Assembly (NCBI RefSeq): GCF_027568395.1
Contig: NZ_JANKZL010000001.1
Coordinates: 186,001 to 250,000 of the forward strand
DNA from: Aminobacter sp. HY435
GTDB lineage: Bacteria; Pseudomonadota; Alphaproteobacteria; Rhizobiales; Rhizobiaceae
Direction: 5' to 3'
DNA length: 64,000 nucleotides
Made by a program: the position numbers and the translations under genes. The notes beneath the pieces were generated by a model. It was not told the DNA's origin, did not search any database, and worked only from the letters and a program-made list of their open reading frames with translations. Each line of letters starts with the position of its first letter. The first letter of the stretch is position 1. This document shows positions 19,276 through 28,527 of this stretch, piece after piece.

Positions 19276-21750
19276 TCAGCCCTTCCTGGGCAATTGCGGA
19301 ACCAGGCTGCGCTTGCCGCCATCCTTGCCCTTGGGCTCGTTCTTCGGCTTTTGCGCCACGGCCTTCTTGGCGACCGGCTTCTTGGTCGCCGGCTTCTTCG
19401 CCTTCGGCCGGTCTTCCGGCTCTTCCTTCTTCGGCTTCACCGGCAGCTCGTCGGCCAGGCTTTCGAGCTTCAGGCCGGTCTCGCCGGTTTCCTTCTTCTC
19501 GACAGTGACACGAACCGTGCCGCCCTTCCTCAGCTTTCCGAATAGCACCTCGTCGGCCAGCGGCTTCTTGATGTGTTCCTGGATGACGCGACCGAGCGGA
19601 CGCGCGCCCATGCGCTCGTCATAGCCCTTCTCGGCCAGCCAGGCGATTGCCTCGGACGACAGGTCGAAGGTAACGCCACGCTCGGAGAGCTGTGTCTCCA
19701 GCTGCATGACGAACTTCTGCACGACCTGATGCACGACGGGCACTGGCAGCGAGCCGAACGGGATGATGGCATCGAGACGGTTGCGGAACTCCGGCGAGAA
19801 CAGCCGGTTGATCGCCTCCATGTCGTCGCCCTCGCGCTTGGACGAACCAAAGCCGATTGCCGCCCTGGCCATGTCGGAGGCGCCCGCATTCGTGGTCATG
19901 ATCAGGATCACGTTGCGGAAGTCGATCTGCTTGCCGTTGTGGTCGGTCAGCTTGCCGTGGTCCATGACCTGCAACAGGATGTTGAACAGGTCCGGATGGG
20001 CCTTTTCGACCTCGTCGAGCAGCAGCACGCAGTGCGGATGCTGGTCGACGCCGTCCGTCAGCAAGCCCCCCTGGTCGAAGCCGACATAGCCTGGAGGCGC
20101 GCCGATCAGGCGACTGACCGTGTGCCGCTCCATGTACTCGGACATGTCGAAGCGGATCAGCTCGACGCCGAGCGACAACGCCAGTTGCTTCGCCACTTCG
20201 GTCTTGCCGACGCCCGTCGGACCCGAGAACAGGTAGGAGCCGATCGGCTTTTCCGGTTCGCGCAGGCCGGCACGCGCCAGCTTGATCGCCGAAGCCAAGG
20301 CGGTGATCGCCGTGTCCTGGCCGTAGACGACGCGCTTGAGCTCGATCTCCAGACCGGCCAGCACCTTCTCGTCGTCGGCCGAGACCGTCTTCGGCGGAAT
20401 GCGCGCCATGGTGGCGATCGTCGCTTCGATCTCCTTGATGCCGATGGTCTTCTTGCGCTTGCCTTCCGGCAGCAGCATCTGCGACGCACCGGTCTCGTCG
20501 ATCACGTCGATCGCCTTGTCGGGCAGCTTGCGGTCGTTGATGTAACGCGCCGAAAGCTCCACCGCAGCCTTGATCGCCTCATTGGTGAACTTCACCTTGT
20601 GGAAGTCCTCATAATAGGGCTTGAGGCCCTTCATGATCTCGATGGCGTCGTCGATCGTCGGCTCGTTGACGTCGATCTTCTGGAAGCGCCGGACAAGCGC
20701 CCTGTCCTTCTCGAAGAACTGGCGGAACTCCTTGTAGGTGGTCGAACCGATACAACGGATCGCGCCCGACGAGAGCGCCGGCTTGAGCAGGTTGGAGGCA
20801 TCCATAGCGCCGCCCGACGTGGCGCCCGCACCGATGACGGTGTGGATCTCGTCGATAAACAGCACCGCGCCCGGATACTCCTCGAGCTCCTTGACGACCT
20901 GCTTCAAGCGCTCCTCGAAGTCGCCGCGATAACGCGTTCCGGCCAGCAGCGTGCCCATGTCGAGCGCGAAGATGGTGGCATCCTCGAGCACTTCAGGCAC
21001 GTCACCCTCAACGATGCGCTTGGCGAGACCCTCGGCGATCGCCGTTTTGCCGACGCCGGGATCGCCGACATAGAGCGGGTTGTTCTTCGAACGGCGGCAC
21101 AACACCTGGATGGTGCGGTTGATCTCGGACTCCCGGCCGATCAGTGGATCGATCTTGCCGGCGCGCGCCTTGACGTTGAGATTGACGCAGTAGGCCGTCA
21201 GCGCGTCCTGCTGCTTCTTGCCCTTGCCGGTCTCTTCGCCGGATTCCGCGCCGCCGCCGCCATGCTGCTCTTCGTCAGCGCCGCGTGGCGCGCGGCTCTC
21301 GGAAGAGCCCGGGCGCTTGGCGATGCCGTGCGAGATGTAGTTGACCGCGTCGTAGCGGGTCATCTGCTGTTCCTGCAGGAAGTATGCAGCGTGGCTCTCG
21401 CGCTCGGCGAAGATCGCAACGAGCACGTTGGCGCCGGACACTTCCTCGCGTCCGGAGGACTGCACATGGATCACCGCGCGCTGGATGACGCGCTGGAAGC
21501 CTGCCGTCGGCTTGGAGTCCTCGTCGTATCCGGTGACGAGGTTGTCGAGTTCGGTATCGATATAGGTAAGCACCGTCTGCTTGAGTTCGTCGAGATCGAC
21601 GTTGCAGGCGCGCATGACCGCCGCCGCCTCCGAGTCGTCGATGAGGGCGAGCAGCAGATGTTCGAGGGTTGCATATTCATGGTGGCGCTCATTTGCGAGC
21701 GTCAGCGCCTGGTGAAGCGCCTTTTCGAGGCCTTGGGAGAAAGCCGGCAT
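19276..21750 (-). CDS. clpA: ATP-dependent Clp protease ATP-binding subunit ClpA
   Basis: AAA+ unfoldase that feeds proteins, including N-degron substrates brought by ClpS, into ClpP. The 824-residue product has the Clp N-domain, then two AAA modules with Walker A motifs GDPGVGKTA and GPTGVGKTE and Walker [13 protein letters not shown]. The ClpP-docking loop is in the second module. It is longer than E. coli ClpA (758) because of a roughly 50-residue Lys/Ala/Pro-rich tail ([20 protein letters not shown]). It starts 8 bases after clpS. Confidence 0.97.
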   Translation of the reverse strand: MPAFSQGLEKALHQALTLANERHHEYATLEHLLLALIDDSEAAAVMRACNVDLDELKQTVLTYIDTELDNLVTGYDEDSKPTAGFQRVIQRAVIHVQSSGREEVSGANVLVAIFAERESHAAYFLQEQQMTRYDAVNYISHGIAKRPGSSESRAPRGADEEQHGGGGAESGEETGKGKKQQDALTAYCVNLNVKARAGKIDPLIGRESEINRTIQVLCRRSKNNPLYVGDPGVGKTAIAEGLAKRIVEGDVPEVLEDATIFALDMGTLLAGTRYRGDFEERLKQVVKELEEYPGAVLFIDEIHTVIGAGATSGGAMDASNLLKPALSSGAIRCIGSTTYKEFRQFFEKDRALVRRFQKIDVNEPTIDDAIEIMKGLKPYYEDFHKVKFTNEAIKAAVELSARYINDRKLPDKAIDVIDETGASQMLLPEGKRKKTIGIKEIEATIATMARIPPKTVSADDEKVLAGLEIELKRVVYGQDTAITALASAIKLARAGLREPEKPIGSYLFSGPTGVGKTEVAKQLALSLGVELIRFDMSEYMERHTVSRLIGAPPGYVGFDQGGLLTDGVDQHPHCVLLLDEVEKAHPDLFNILLQVMDHGKLTDHNGKQIDFRNVILIMTTNAGASDMARAAIGFGSSKREGDDMEAINRLFSPEFRNRLDAIIPFGSLPVPVVHQVVQKFVMQLETQLSERGVTFDLSSEAIAWLAEKGYDERMGARPLGRVIQEHIKKPLADEVLFGKLRKGGTVRVTVEKKETGETGLKLESLADELPVKPKKEEPEDRPKAKKPATKKPVAKKAVAQKPKNEPKGKDGGKRSLVPQLPRKG

Positions 21751-21758
21751 TCAATACC

Positions 21759-22091
21759 TCACTTCTTCTCCATCACGCATTGCAGCGGATGCTGGTTCTG
21801 TCTGGCAAAATCCATGACCTGAGACACTTTCGTCTCGGCCACTTCGAAGGTGTAGATCCCGCACTCGCCGACGCCGTGGTTATGGACGTGCAGCATGATG
21901 CGGGTCGCAGCCTCTCTGTCCTTCTGGAAGAAGCGTTCGAGCACATGCACGACGAATTCCATCGGGGTGTAGTCGTCATTGAGGATGAGCACGCGATAGA
22001 GGCTCGGGCGCTTGGTCTTGGTTTTGGTACGGGTAATGACGGTCGTGCCACGGTTCGGACCGTCGCCGCCTCCTTCGTCACCATTCTGCAT
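21759..22091 (-). CDS. clpS: ATP-dependent Clp protease adaptor ClpS
   Basis: Adaptor that recognises N-terminal destabilising residues and delivers them to ClpA. The 110-residue product has [20 protein letters not shown] (binding-pocket Asn-Asp), [23 protein letters not shown], and the C-terminal [14 protein letters not shown] chose the ATG at 22091 because rhizobial ClpS proteins start near this point. The frame stays open to a GTG at 22163, and neither start has a clear ribosome-binding site. Confidence 0.93.
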   Translation of the reverse strand: MQNGDEGGGDGPNRGTTVITRTKTKTKRPSLYRVLILNDDYTPMEFVVHVLERFFQKDREAATRIMLHVHNHGVGECGIYTFEVAETKVSQVMDFARQNQHPLQCVMEKK

Positions 22092-22191
22092 TCGCGCCAC
22101 GTCTAGCCGCGTAGCTTCCCAGCCGATCGTCAATCTGGTCCTACCCTTCGTCAATTCCGACACACCCAGTCATGTAGGTGTCATGGCAGGG

Positions 22192-22219
22192 ATTTTAAGC
22201 CCTTCTAACGGACTGACAA
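22192..22219 (-). promoter_or_regulatory. Candidate sigma70 promoter for clpS-clpA
   Basis: On the minus strand TTGTCA (22214-22219) and TAAAAT (22192-22197) are 16 bases apart, upstream of clpS and downstream of the phasin terminator. Transcription would start near 22185. Confidence 0.5.
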
Positions 22220-22284
22220 TACGGCCACGCGCGAACGCGACGCGATTTGCTCGAAACGTGAAGGCGTTGAGCACAAACACAACG

Positions 22285-22315
22285 AAAAAACCCGGTCGCG
22301 CGGACGCAACCGGGT
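22285..22315 (-). terminator. Intrinsic terminator of the phasin gene
   Basis: On the minus strand ACCCGGT pairs with ACCGGGT, with partial pairing inside the loop, followed directly by TTTTTT. It lies about 50 bases past the phasin stop and separates it from clpS. Confidence 0.85.
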
Positions 22316-22367
22316 CAAGTTGGGCGGACCTTTCGGCCCGCACCCCCAAAATCTGGCTAGAAGCCTG

Positions 22368-22697
22368 TCACTTCGCCTTGGCGACGAGCGACTCAAACGG
22401 CTTGTAAGCCTCGCGAGCGAGTTCCGAATACAGATCGCCGAGCTTGGTGGCTTCGGCCACGAAGCCTTCATAGGCCTGCTTGGCGAAGTCGGTCTGGATC
22501 TCGACGGCCTTTTCGAACGACTTCACGCCGAGCAGCTTCTCGAAATTGGCGGCACCGGCTTCGAAGCTCTTCTTGGTGTAGTCGGTGGTCTCGGTGGCGA
22601 TCGCCTGAGCGCCCTTGGAGAGCGAGGCAAAACTCTTCAGGCCGGTGTCGACGAAGTCCTTGCCGTATTTGCTGAAATCTTCATAGGTCTGGGTCAT
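22368..22697 (-). CDS. Phasin family protein
   Basis: Small amphipathic protein that coats polyhydroxyalkanoate granules. The 109-residue product begins MTQTYEDFSKYGKDFVDTGL and is almost entirely helical, with the Phasin_2 pattern (KSFEAGAANFEKLLGVKSFE, QTDFAKQAYEGFVAEATKLG). An AAAGGA ribosome-binding site stands before the ATG at 22697. It is a single-gene transcript with a strong promoter, a palindromic operator and its own terminator, which suits a highly expressed, PHA-regulated granule protein. Confidence 0.9.
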   Translation of the reverse strand: MTQTYEDFSKYGKDFVDTGLKSFASLSKGAQAIATETTDYTKKSFEAGAANFEKLLGVKSFEKAVEIQTDFAKQAYEGFVAEATKLGDLYSELAREAYKPFESLVAKAK

Positions 22698-22736
22698 CGC
22701 TGCATCCTTTCGGGTTGGGAGCGCTGCTCTATGCGA

Positions 22737-22772
22737 TTGTGCGATGCAGCCTAAGTATTGTGCAGCGCACAA
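22737..22772. promoter_or_regulatory. Two tandem palindromic operators on the phasin promoter (PhaR-like candidate)
   Basis: A perfect 6-3-6 palindrome, TTGTGCAGCGCACAA (22758-22772), fills the spacer next to the -10 hexamer of the phasin promoter. A second, imperfect copy, TTGTGCGATGCAGCC (22737-22751), lies near the expected start point. Their centres are 21 bases apart, two helical turns. Position and TGC/GCA content fit a PhaR-type repressor, but the regulator is inferred. Confidence 0.6.
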
Positions 22773-22780
22773 TCTGTCAA
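22752..22780 (-). promoter_or_regulatory. Strong sigma70-type promoter of the phasin gene
   Basis: On the minus strand a consensus TTGACA (22775-22780), a 17-base spacer and TACTTA (22752-22757), about 55 bases before the phasin ATG. The spacer is almost wholly occupied by the palindromic operator. Confidence 0.75.
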
Positions 22781-22856
22781 CTGACCCAGCGGAATTTCAC
22801 CGGCGAGCCAATCGCTAAACTTCGACTAAAGCCCGACCGAAAGTGTGAACAAGCCG

Positions 22857-22879
22857 GTTACCATAAACGGATTGGTAAC
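22857..22879. promoter_or_regulatory. Inverted repeat upstream of the carboxypeptidase gene
   Basis: GTTACCA and TGGTAAC, 7-base arms separated by 9 bases, lie about 80 bases before the carboxypeptidase start in the divergent region. This is operator-like; the regulator is unknown. Confidence 0.35.
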
Positions 22880-22957
22880 GCTGTCGCCCTAGTGTGCCTC
22901 GATACGGGGCCGGAACCTTTGCCGCCCCTGATGCAACTATAAATCAAGGGTGTAACA

Positions 22958-24442
22958 GTGCGTCAAACGTTGCCGGGCAAGGCCTTGAAGAAGGCCATCT
23001 CCATCAAATCCTTAGTGGTTTTCACCCTCGCCACGGCACTTGGCCTGACGTCGGTGGCACCTGCTCTCGCTGCAAAAGACAGCAAATATGCCGCCATCGT
23101 CATCGATGCGAACACCGGCAAGACGCTCCATTCGTCGAACGCCGACTCGCGCCGGTATCCGGCGTCGCTGACCAAGATGATGACGCTGTACATGACCTTC
23201 GAGGCCATGGCGCAGGGCAAGATCAACAAGAACACCCCGGTCGTCTTCTCGAAAAACGCCGCGGCCGAACCGCCCACCAAGATCGGCGTGAAGGCTGGCG
23301 GCTCGATATCCGTCGAGGCCGCGATTCTGTCGCTCGTGACGCGCTCGGCCAATGACGCGGCGACCGCGCTTGGCGAGATGATCGGCGGCTCGGAAGAAAA
23401 CTTCACCCGCATGATGACCGCACGGGCACGCAGCCTCGGCATGAAGGGCACCGTGTTCCGCAACGCCCATGGCTTGCCCAATACCGGCCAGTTCACCACC
23501 GCGCGCGACATGGCCACTCTCGGCATCGCGCTGCGCGAGCATTTTCCGCAGTACTACAGCTATTTCTCGACGCGCTCGTTTGCCTTTGGCCGCCAGCGCA
23601 TCGCCAACCACAACCGCCTGCTCGGCCGCATCAAGGGCGTCGACGGCATCAAGACCGGCTACACCCGCGCCTCCGGCTTCAACCTCGTTTCCTCGGTACA
23701 GGACGGCAACCGCAACCTGGTCGCAGTCGTCATGGGCGGAACGTCCGGTGCCAGCCGCGACAACCAGATGGCCAGCTTGATCAAAACCTACCTGCCCCAG
23801 GCCTCGCGCCGTGGCGGCGGTGGCGACCTGATCGCCAAGGTCGAGAGCAACCTGCCGGAAATCACCACGGCCAAGGTCCAGTTGCCCAAGCGCGATGTCC
23901 CCACCCCGGCCATGCGTCCGCAAGCCGACGTGATCGAGGTCGCAGAAGTCGCGACTCAGGACGATATAGCGGCGGTCGTTGCATCCGCAGCGCCCTCACC
24001 CAAGCCGGTCATTTCAGCCAAGCCGCAGCCCAAGATCGCGATGGCATCGGCAGAGCGTTTCGGCGGCCCGATCCCCTTCAGGATCCGCAAGCCCAAGGAA
24101 GCCATCCCGGCGACGGCGGCCGAGGCTGTCGAGCAGGCCTACGCCGCTCCTGAAGAGTCGCCTGCCATCGACGCCATCAAGACCGCATCCATTCCGTCCG
24201 GCTGGGCTGTCCAGGTTGCGTCCTCGCCGAGCGACGGCGAAGCCCGCGCCATCCTCGACAAGACCGCAAAGCAGGCACCGCAGGTTCTCGCCTCGGCATC
24301 GGCCTACACCGTTCCCTTCGAGAAGGGCGGCGTGACCTACTACCGCGCACGCTTCGCCGGCTTCGACAGCAAGGATGCCGCCTGGAGCGCCTGCAACTCG
24401 CTGAAGAAGAAGAAGATTTCCTGCTACGCGATCGCGCAGTAG
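22958..24442 (+). CDS. D-alanyl-D-alanine carboxypeptidase (S11) with C-terminal SPOR domain
   Basis: Penicillin-binding protein that trims the terminal D-Ala from peptidoglycan in the periplasm. The 494-residue product has a signal peptide (to about residue 38) and the catalytic SLTK at residues 70-73. SAN is at 130-132 and KTG at 232-234. A Pro/Ala-rich linker leads to a SPOR domain (about 413-494, SGWAVQVASSPSDGEARAIL), which binds denuded septal glycan. The GTG start at 22958 follows an AAGGG site with 7-base spacing. The domain pairing suggests division-site activity. Confidence 0.93.
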   Translation: MRQTLPGKALKKAISIKSLVVFTLATALGLTSVAPALAAKDSKYAAIVIDANTGKTLHSSNADSRRYPASLTKMMTLYMTFEAMAQGKINKNTPVVFSKNAAAEPPTKIGVKAGGSISVEAAILSLVTRSANDAATALGEMIGGSEENFTRMMTARARSLGMKGTVFRNAHGLPNTGQFTTARDMATLGIALREHFPQYYSYFSTRSFAFGRQRIANHNRLLGRIKGVDGIKTGYTRASGFNLVSSVQDGNRNLVAVVMGGTSGASRDNQMASLIKTYLPQASRRGGGGDLIAKVESNLPEITTAKVQLPKRDVPTPAMRPQADVIEVAEVATQDDIAAVVASAAPSPKPVISAKPQPKIAMASAERFGGPIPFRIRKPKEAIPATAAEAVEQAYAAPEESPAIDAIKTASIPSGWAVQVASSPSDGEARAILDKTAKQAPQVLASASAYTVPFEKGGVTYYRARFAGFDSKDAAWSACNSLKKKKISCYAIAQ

Positions 24443-24481
24443 GACCCGCCAACCTCCTGGTTTTGTATTGAGTCGAAGGAG

Positions 24482-25177
24482 TTAGTGATGATCGGAGAGA
24501 AGGACGTCCTTGGCTTCGTTGATCCGCGCCGCGAGGAACGACGAGCCACCCAGGTCGGGATGCAGGCGCTGAATCAGTCGACGATGCGCCTTGCGGACAT
24601 CCGCCGCGGCAGCCCCCGCTTCAAGACCAAGGACCTTGTAGGCCTCCTCCTTAGTCATGGCGCCAGAACCTGGCGCAACACGCTGCCCGTCGTGACCGTC
24701 AGGCTTCGCGTCTTCGCGCCAGACGGGAAAACGGCCGTCAAGATAGGTCTCAAGTAACTGCCGGCTTTCCGGGTCTCCTGAAAGCTCCAGCAACAGCGCC
24801 TTGAGTTCGGCAAGACCGAGCAAGGCGAGCGACTTGCCCTCCTGGCGGCCAGCCAGGACGATTCCGGACAGCGCCCCGCTGTCGTGATCAAGCTCCATCT
24901 CCAGTGCTGCGGTGCGCACCGTCGATTGCCGCCCCGGAGACTTGGTCGCCGATCGCTTCCTCTTTGCAGCCGCATACCAGGCGAGCGCCGCCGAGATCAG
25001 CCCGCCGCCCACGGCTGCCTTCCCGAGCAGCAAGAAAACCACGCCGGCGAAGCCAATCGCCAGCGGCCCGGCCAGCCTGAGCGCATTGGCCAACTGCGCT
25101 GCATTGGCGCGTTGAAAACCTGCCACAAGCACGGCGCAAACCAGCAGGACCGCTGCAATAATGGCGAATATGCTCAT
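24482..25177 (-). CDS. Membrane-anchored J-domain protein (Tim14/DNAJC19-like arrangement)
   Basis: A 231-residue protein with an N-terminal membrane helix (MSIFAIIAAVLLVCAVLVAG), a second hydrophobic hairpin near residues 35-70, a middle domain and a C-terminal J domain. The middle domain reads LDHDSGALSGIVLAG and ETYLDGRFPVWRED. The J domain is AYKVLGLEAGAAAADVRKAH, with the Hsp70-activating HPD in RLHPDLGG. A membrane helix followed by a C-terminal J domain is the layout of mitochondrial Pam18/Tim14. The start at 25177 overlaps the VWA gene stop by 4 bases. Confidence 0.85.
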   Translation of the reverse strand: MSIFAIIAAVLLVCAVLVAGFQRANAAQLANALRLAGPLAIGFAGVVFLLLGKAAVGGGLISAALAWYAAAKRKRSATKSPGRQSTVRTAALEMELDHDSGALSGIVLAGRQEGKSLALLGLAELKALLLELSGDPESRQLLETYLDGRFPVWREDAKPDGHDGQRVAPGSGAMTKEEAYKVLGLEAGAAAADVRKAHRRLIQRLHPDLGGSSFLAARINEAKDVLLSDHH

Positions 25178-25908
25178 CTGGGCTTGCTGCTCTTCAGATG
25201 CTCGATCATCTGGATGTCTTCGGGCCGGCCCCTCGCCTCGAGCGCCTTGAGGCCGCCGGTGGCGAACACCGCGACCGCGGACAGCAGCCTGGCCAATGCG
25301 GCGGCAGCCTTGCGGTCGAAGCGGAACCACGCGCCCTTCGAAAGCCGGGCAATTTCCCTGAAGGCGCGCTCGGCGACCGGATCATCGCCTTCCTGAAAGA
25401 CGAAGACAGGAACGCCGAGCAGGCCAAGTCGGCCGGCTTTCTCGGAAAGCTCGTCGATGTTCTCTTCCATCGCGTCGCCGATATAGACCAGCGCATCGAC
25501 CTTGGCCGACCCGGTTTCCTTGAGCGCGTGCGCCATGACCTTGCCAACCTGCGTCTCGCCGCTGCGGCACTGTATCGATGTCATCAGGTTCTTGAGCGTC
25601 GCGGTGTCGGCAACGAATTTGGATGCCCGGCATTCGCCGAGCCCGCGAAAATAGACCAGTTGCACGTTGAGCCGGCCGGTGCTGCCGACCGCATCGAACA
25701 TCTGTCCCTGCACCTCGCAGGCCAGGTCCCATGTCGGCTGCCGACTCATTGTGGCGTCCAGGGCCAGAATCAGCCGGCCATTGGCCTTTCCGGATGCAAG
25801 CGCGCGCGCCTGGCGCACAAACGCGGCGATTTGCGAGGCGTCGGAACGGGTTTCGACGGACGATCCGCTCTTGCGCGGCACTGGAGGCTTGTTGTCGCTG
25901 CTCATCAC
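25174..25908 (-). CDS. VWA-like domain protein
   Basis: A 244-residue cytosolic protein with a von Willebrand A-type fold. LILALDATMSRQPTW gives a MIDAS-like D-x-T-x-S, and RSGETQVGKVMAHALKE and VDALVYIGDAMEENIDELS supply later metal-site elements. No signal peptide or anchor is visible. A 4-base overlap couples it to the J-protein gene, suggesting a shared chaperone-linked function, which is inference. A C-terminal hydrophobic patch near residues 205-220 is weak. Confidence 0.7.
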   Translation of the reverse strand: MMSSDNKPPVPRKSGSSVETRSDASQIAAFVRQARALASGKANGRLILALDATMSRQPTWDLACEVQGQMFDAVGSTGRLNVQLVYFRGLGECRASKFVADTATLKNLMTSIQCRSGETQVGKVMAHALKETGSAKVDALVYIGDAMEENIDELSEKAGRLGLLGVPVFVFQEGDDPVAERAFREIARLSKGAWFRFDRKAAAALARLLSAVAVFATGGLKALEARGRPEDIQMIEHLKSSKPR

Positions 25909-26028
25909 AGCAAGAACATGTGGCGTCGCGACGACGCTTGCAAGCCCGACTGCTGACTGCCACGCCGGTGTCGGCGCGCGAAGTCCCAGGTCAGGTGCAA
26001 AGCGGGCCCGTCCAAGGCCGGCACACCG

Positions 26029-26466
26029 TCAAAGCAGACCAAGCTCGGCGAGTTCCAGGCGCAGCTTGGGCGGCATTTCGGCAAGCGCGGCGTTGCCCTG
26101 GCCGATATCGACCGGCGCGTCGGCCGGCTTGAGATAGCGCCAGCCTTGGAAAGCACGGCGCGGCTGCCACTCCGTACGCACGACTGTCGGCTCCAGGATC
26201 AGGTGGCAGCGGCCAATCCCCTCCGAATCGGTGAACGGCCGGATTTCCAGCAGGCGCTGCCGGCATTGCACGTTGCCCTTGATCACCCAATAGAGCGAGC
26301 CGCCTTCGACGAGTTCAGGCCCGCGTGTCGGCACCATGCGCGTGGTGTGGAATTGCTCGGCGGGCTCGCCGGCCCGACGCCGCTCGTCGAGGCGAAACGC
26401 GATCCATTCCTCGAGATCTTCGACGCTGTCGCAGCCGACGCAAAGCTTGATGAGATTAAGTGCCAT
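26029..26466 (-). CDS. DUF1489 family protein
   Basis: A 145-residue alphaproteobacterial protein of unknown function that matches DUF1489. Characteristic segments are MALNLIKLCVGCDSVEDLEE, TRMVPTRGPELVEGGSLYWVIKG, RQRLLEIRPF and RAFQGWRYL. Two cysteines sit close together in LCVGC. It is probably soluble. It stands alone, about 120 bases after the VWA gene start and 60 bases before the sdaA stop. Confidence 0.85.
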   Translation of the reverse strand: MALNLIKLCVGCDSVEDLEEWIAFRLDERRRAGEPAEQFHTTRMVPTRGPELVEGGSLYWVIKGNVQCRQRLLEIRPFTDSEGIGRCHLILEPTVVRTEWQPRRAFQGWRYLKPADAPVDIGQGNAALAEMPPKLRLELAELGLL

Positions 26467-26525
26467 GGCTGAAAACTAGTATCTGGTGCCGGCACGTTCA
26501 ACGGCGGCTGCGGTTTTGCACAGGC

Positions 26526-27929
26526 TCAGCACTCGACGACATTGACGGCCAGGCCGCCGAGGCTGGTTTCCTTGTATTTCTCGCTCATGTCCATGCCGGT
26601 CTGGCGCATGGTTTCGATCGCCGCATCAAGTGGCACGAAGTGCTTGCCATCGCCCTTGATGGCCAGCGAGGCCGCGGTCACCGCCTTCACCGCGCCCAGC
26701 GCATTGCGCTCGATGCACGGCACCTGCACGAGGCCGGCGACCGGATCGCAGGTCATGCCGAGATGGTGCTCCAGCGCGATCTCCGCGGCGTTTTCGACCT
26801 GCTCCGGGGAGCCGCCCATGACGGCGCACAGCCCGGCGGCGGCCATGGCGGAAGCCGAACCCACCTCGCCCTGGCAGCCGACCTCCGCCCCCGAGATCGA
26901 GGCGTTGGTCTTGATGATGCCGCCGACGGCCGCCGCCGTCAGCAGGAAGTCGCGGATGCTGTCCTTGTCGGCCTCGACGTGGAAGTGCAGCCAGTAGCGC
27001 AACACCGCCGGCAGCGTGCCGGCGGCACCGTTGGTCGGCGCGGTGACGACGCGGCCGCCGGCAGCGTTCTCCTCGTTGACCGCCATGGCGTAGATCGACA
27101 GCCAGTCATTGGCGAGCAGCGGGTTGGGCCGGTTCTGGCTCCACTGCTCCTGCAGCTTGTCATGCAACTGGCGCGCCCGGCGGCGAACCTTGAGGCCGCC
27201 CGGCATGATGCCGTCCTGAGACAGGCCGCGGTCGATGCAGCGGCTCATCGCCTCCCATATCGCGTCGAGCCCGGCGTCGAGATCGGCGCGAGACGTGTGC
27301 ACCTCCTCATTGGCCCGCTTCATCTCGGCGATGGAGAGGCCGCTACGCCCGGCCATGGCGAGCATTTCGACGGCGTTTGAAAAGGGATAAGGCACGCGCT
27401 TGCCCGGCGCCGGCGCTGCGGTCTTCGCCTTCATCCGCTGCAGCTCTTCCTCTGAAACCACGAAGCCGCCGCCGATCGAATAGTAGATGCGCTTGAGCAA
27501 AAGGCGGTCGCCGGCATCGTAGGCGTAGAAGGCCATGCCGTTGGCGTGGCCGAGCAGCGGCGTCTTCTTGTCCAGCACCATGTCTGCGTCCGGCTCGAAG
27601 CGATAAGAAGGATGTCCCGGAGGCGAGACACGCTTTTCGCGCATGATCAGATCGACGATGGCATCTGTCTGGTCCGGATCGACGGTGACCGGAGTAAGCC
27701 CGGCCAGCCCGAGGATCACGGCGCGATCCGAGCCATGGCCGATGCCGGTATAGGCGAGCGAGCCATGCAGACTTGCGCCCACCCGATCCACCTTCGCGCC
27801 GGCGGGCCGCGGCCAGTCGCCGTCGGCGATCTCGTCGAGGAAACGCGAAGCCGCGGTCATCGGCCCCATCGTGTGCGAGCTCGACGGGCCAATGCCGATC
27901 TTGAAAAGGTCGAATACCGAAAGAAACAA
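26526..27929 (-). CDS. sdaA: L-serine ammonia-lyase (iron-sulfur type)
   Basis: Oxygen-labile enzyme that converts L-serine to pyruvate and ammonia with a [4Fe-4S] cluster. The 467-residue single-chain form carries the N-terminal beta domain ([20 protein letters not shown]). The alpha domain has cluster cysteines in [33 protein letters not shown] and nearby. Length and fusion match the E. coli-type enzyme. A terminator and a small membrane-protein gene lie upstream. Confidence 0.97.
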   Translation of the reverse strand: MFLSVFDLFKIGIGPSSSHTMGPMTAASRFLDEIADGDWPRPAGAKVDRVGASLHGSLAYTGIGHGSDRAVILGLAGLTPVTVDPDQTDAIVDLIMREKRVSPPGHPSYRFEPDADMVLDKKTPLLGHANGMAFYAYDAGDRLLLKRIYYSIGGGFVVSEEELQRMKAKTAAPAPGKRVPYPFSNAVEMLAMAGRSGLSIAEMKRANEEVHTSRADLDAGLDAIWEAMSRCIDRGLSQDGIMPGGLKVRRRARQLHDKLQEQWSQNRPNPLLANDWLSIYAMAVNEENAAGGRVVTAPTNGAAGTLPAVLRYWLHFHVEADKDSIRDFLLTAAAVGGIIKTNASISGAEVGCQGEVGSASAMAAAGLCAVMGGSPEQVENAAEIALEHHLGMTCDPVAGLVQVPCIERNALGAVKAVTAASLAIKGDGKHFVPLDAAIETMRQTGMDMSEKYKETSLGGLAVNVVEC

Positions 27930-28073
27930 GCGCCACTCCCTGCGACGGCTGGAACCTGCCGCACATGCAGGATCATTCCGCCCTTTCCGCCTCGGCCGCT
28001 AGGCGCGATCCGACGCAGTATGCTCAGCGCGCGACATTTGAAAAATGCGCACCATTACGCAAGACCATAAAGC

Positions 28074-28100
28074 AAAAAAGCGCGGACCATGCCGCGCTTT
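28074..28100 (-). terminator. Intrinsic terminator of the 43-residue protein gene
   Basis: On the minus strand AAAGCGCGG pairs with CCGCGCTTT across a 6-base loop, and the T-run continues to give TTTTTT. The stem ends 23 bases past the stop of the small gene and insulates sdaA. Confidence 0.85.
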
Positions 28101-28123
28101 CGTGTCTGGGGCTGGCGCGTCGT

Positions 28124-28255
28124 TCAGCCGGCTGCAACGACCGCCGTGGTTTCGGCGCCGCCACTTACAAGCCATGCGAGAACAAGAAAAGCCGCAAAAC
28201 CGGCAACTGCCTTGGCCGTCAGGCCCCAGCAGGATTTCTGAACGTCGTCGTCCAT
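28124..28255 (-). CDS. Small single-span membrane protein (43 residues)
   Basis: Reading the minus strand from the ATG at 28255 gives MDDDVQKSCWGLTAKAVAGF, then AAFLVLAWLVSGGAETT, then VVAAG. This is an acidic N-terminus followed by one clear membrane helix (about residues 14-31) and a short alanine/valine tail. An AAAGGG element lies 14 bases before the start, which is long spacing. The coding claim rests on the helix, the lack of any competing gene and the tight intrinsic terminator 24 bases after the stop. No family is recognised. Confidence 0.6.
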   Translation of the reverse strand: MDDDVQKSCWGLTAKAVAGFAAFLVLAWLVSGGAETTAVVAAG

Positions 28256-28527
28256 GATGTGATGCAAGACCCTTTCGTTCGGCGAACAGCGGATTTCCGG
28301 CTCGTCGCGAATGTTTGCTGGATACGCTTTCGCGGGCGCCTTCGCAACGGCAAAAAATGGCGAAAGAATGGCGATCGGCCCACAACAGCAACAGGAAGAC
28401 CGTTATATATCACGCGAAATCAAAGGCTTACACTGTCGTTGCGGTTAACTGTCGCTCAACGCCTATGTCGAAATCGCGGCACTGTCTGCCACTCCATTCC
28501 GCGCCACGACATGCTAGCTTTCGTTCG
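28256..28527. other. Intergenic region between the small membrane protein and DUF599 genes
   Basis: This 272-base divergent region must contain promoters for both sides. I see AT-richer stretches (around 28400-28440) but no hexamer pair good enough to call, no RNA gene and no repeat. Confidence 0.5.
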
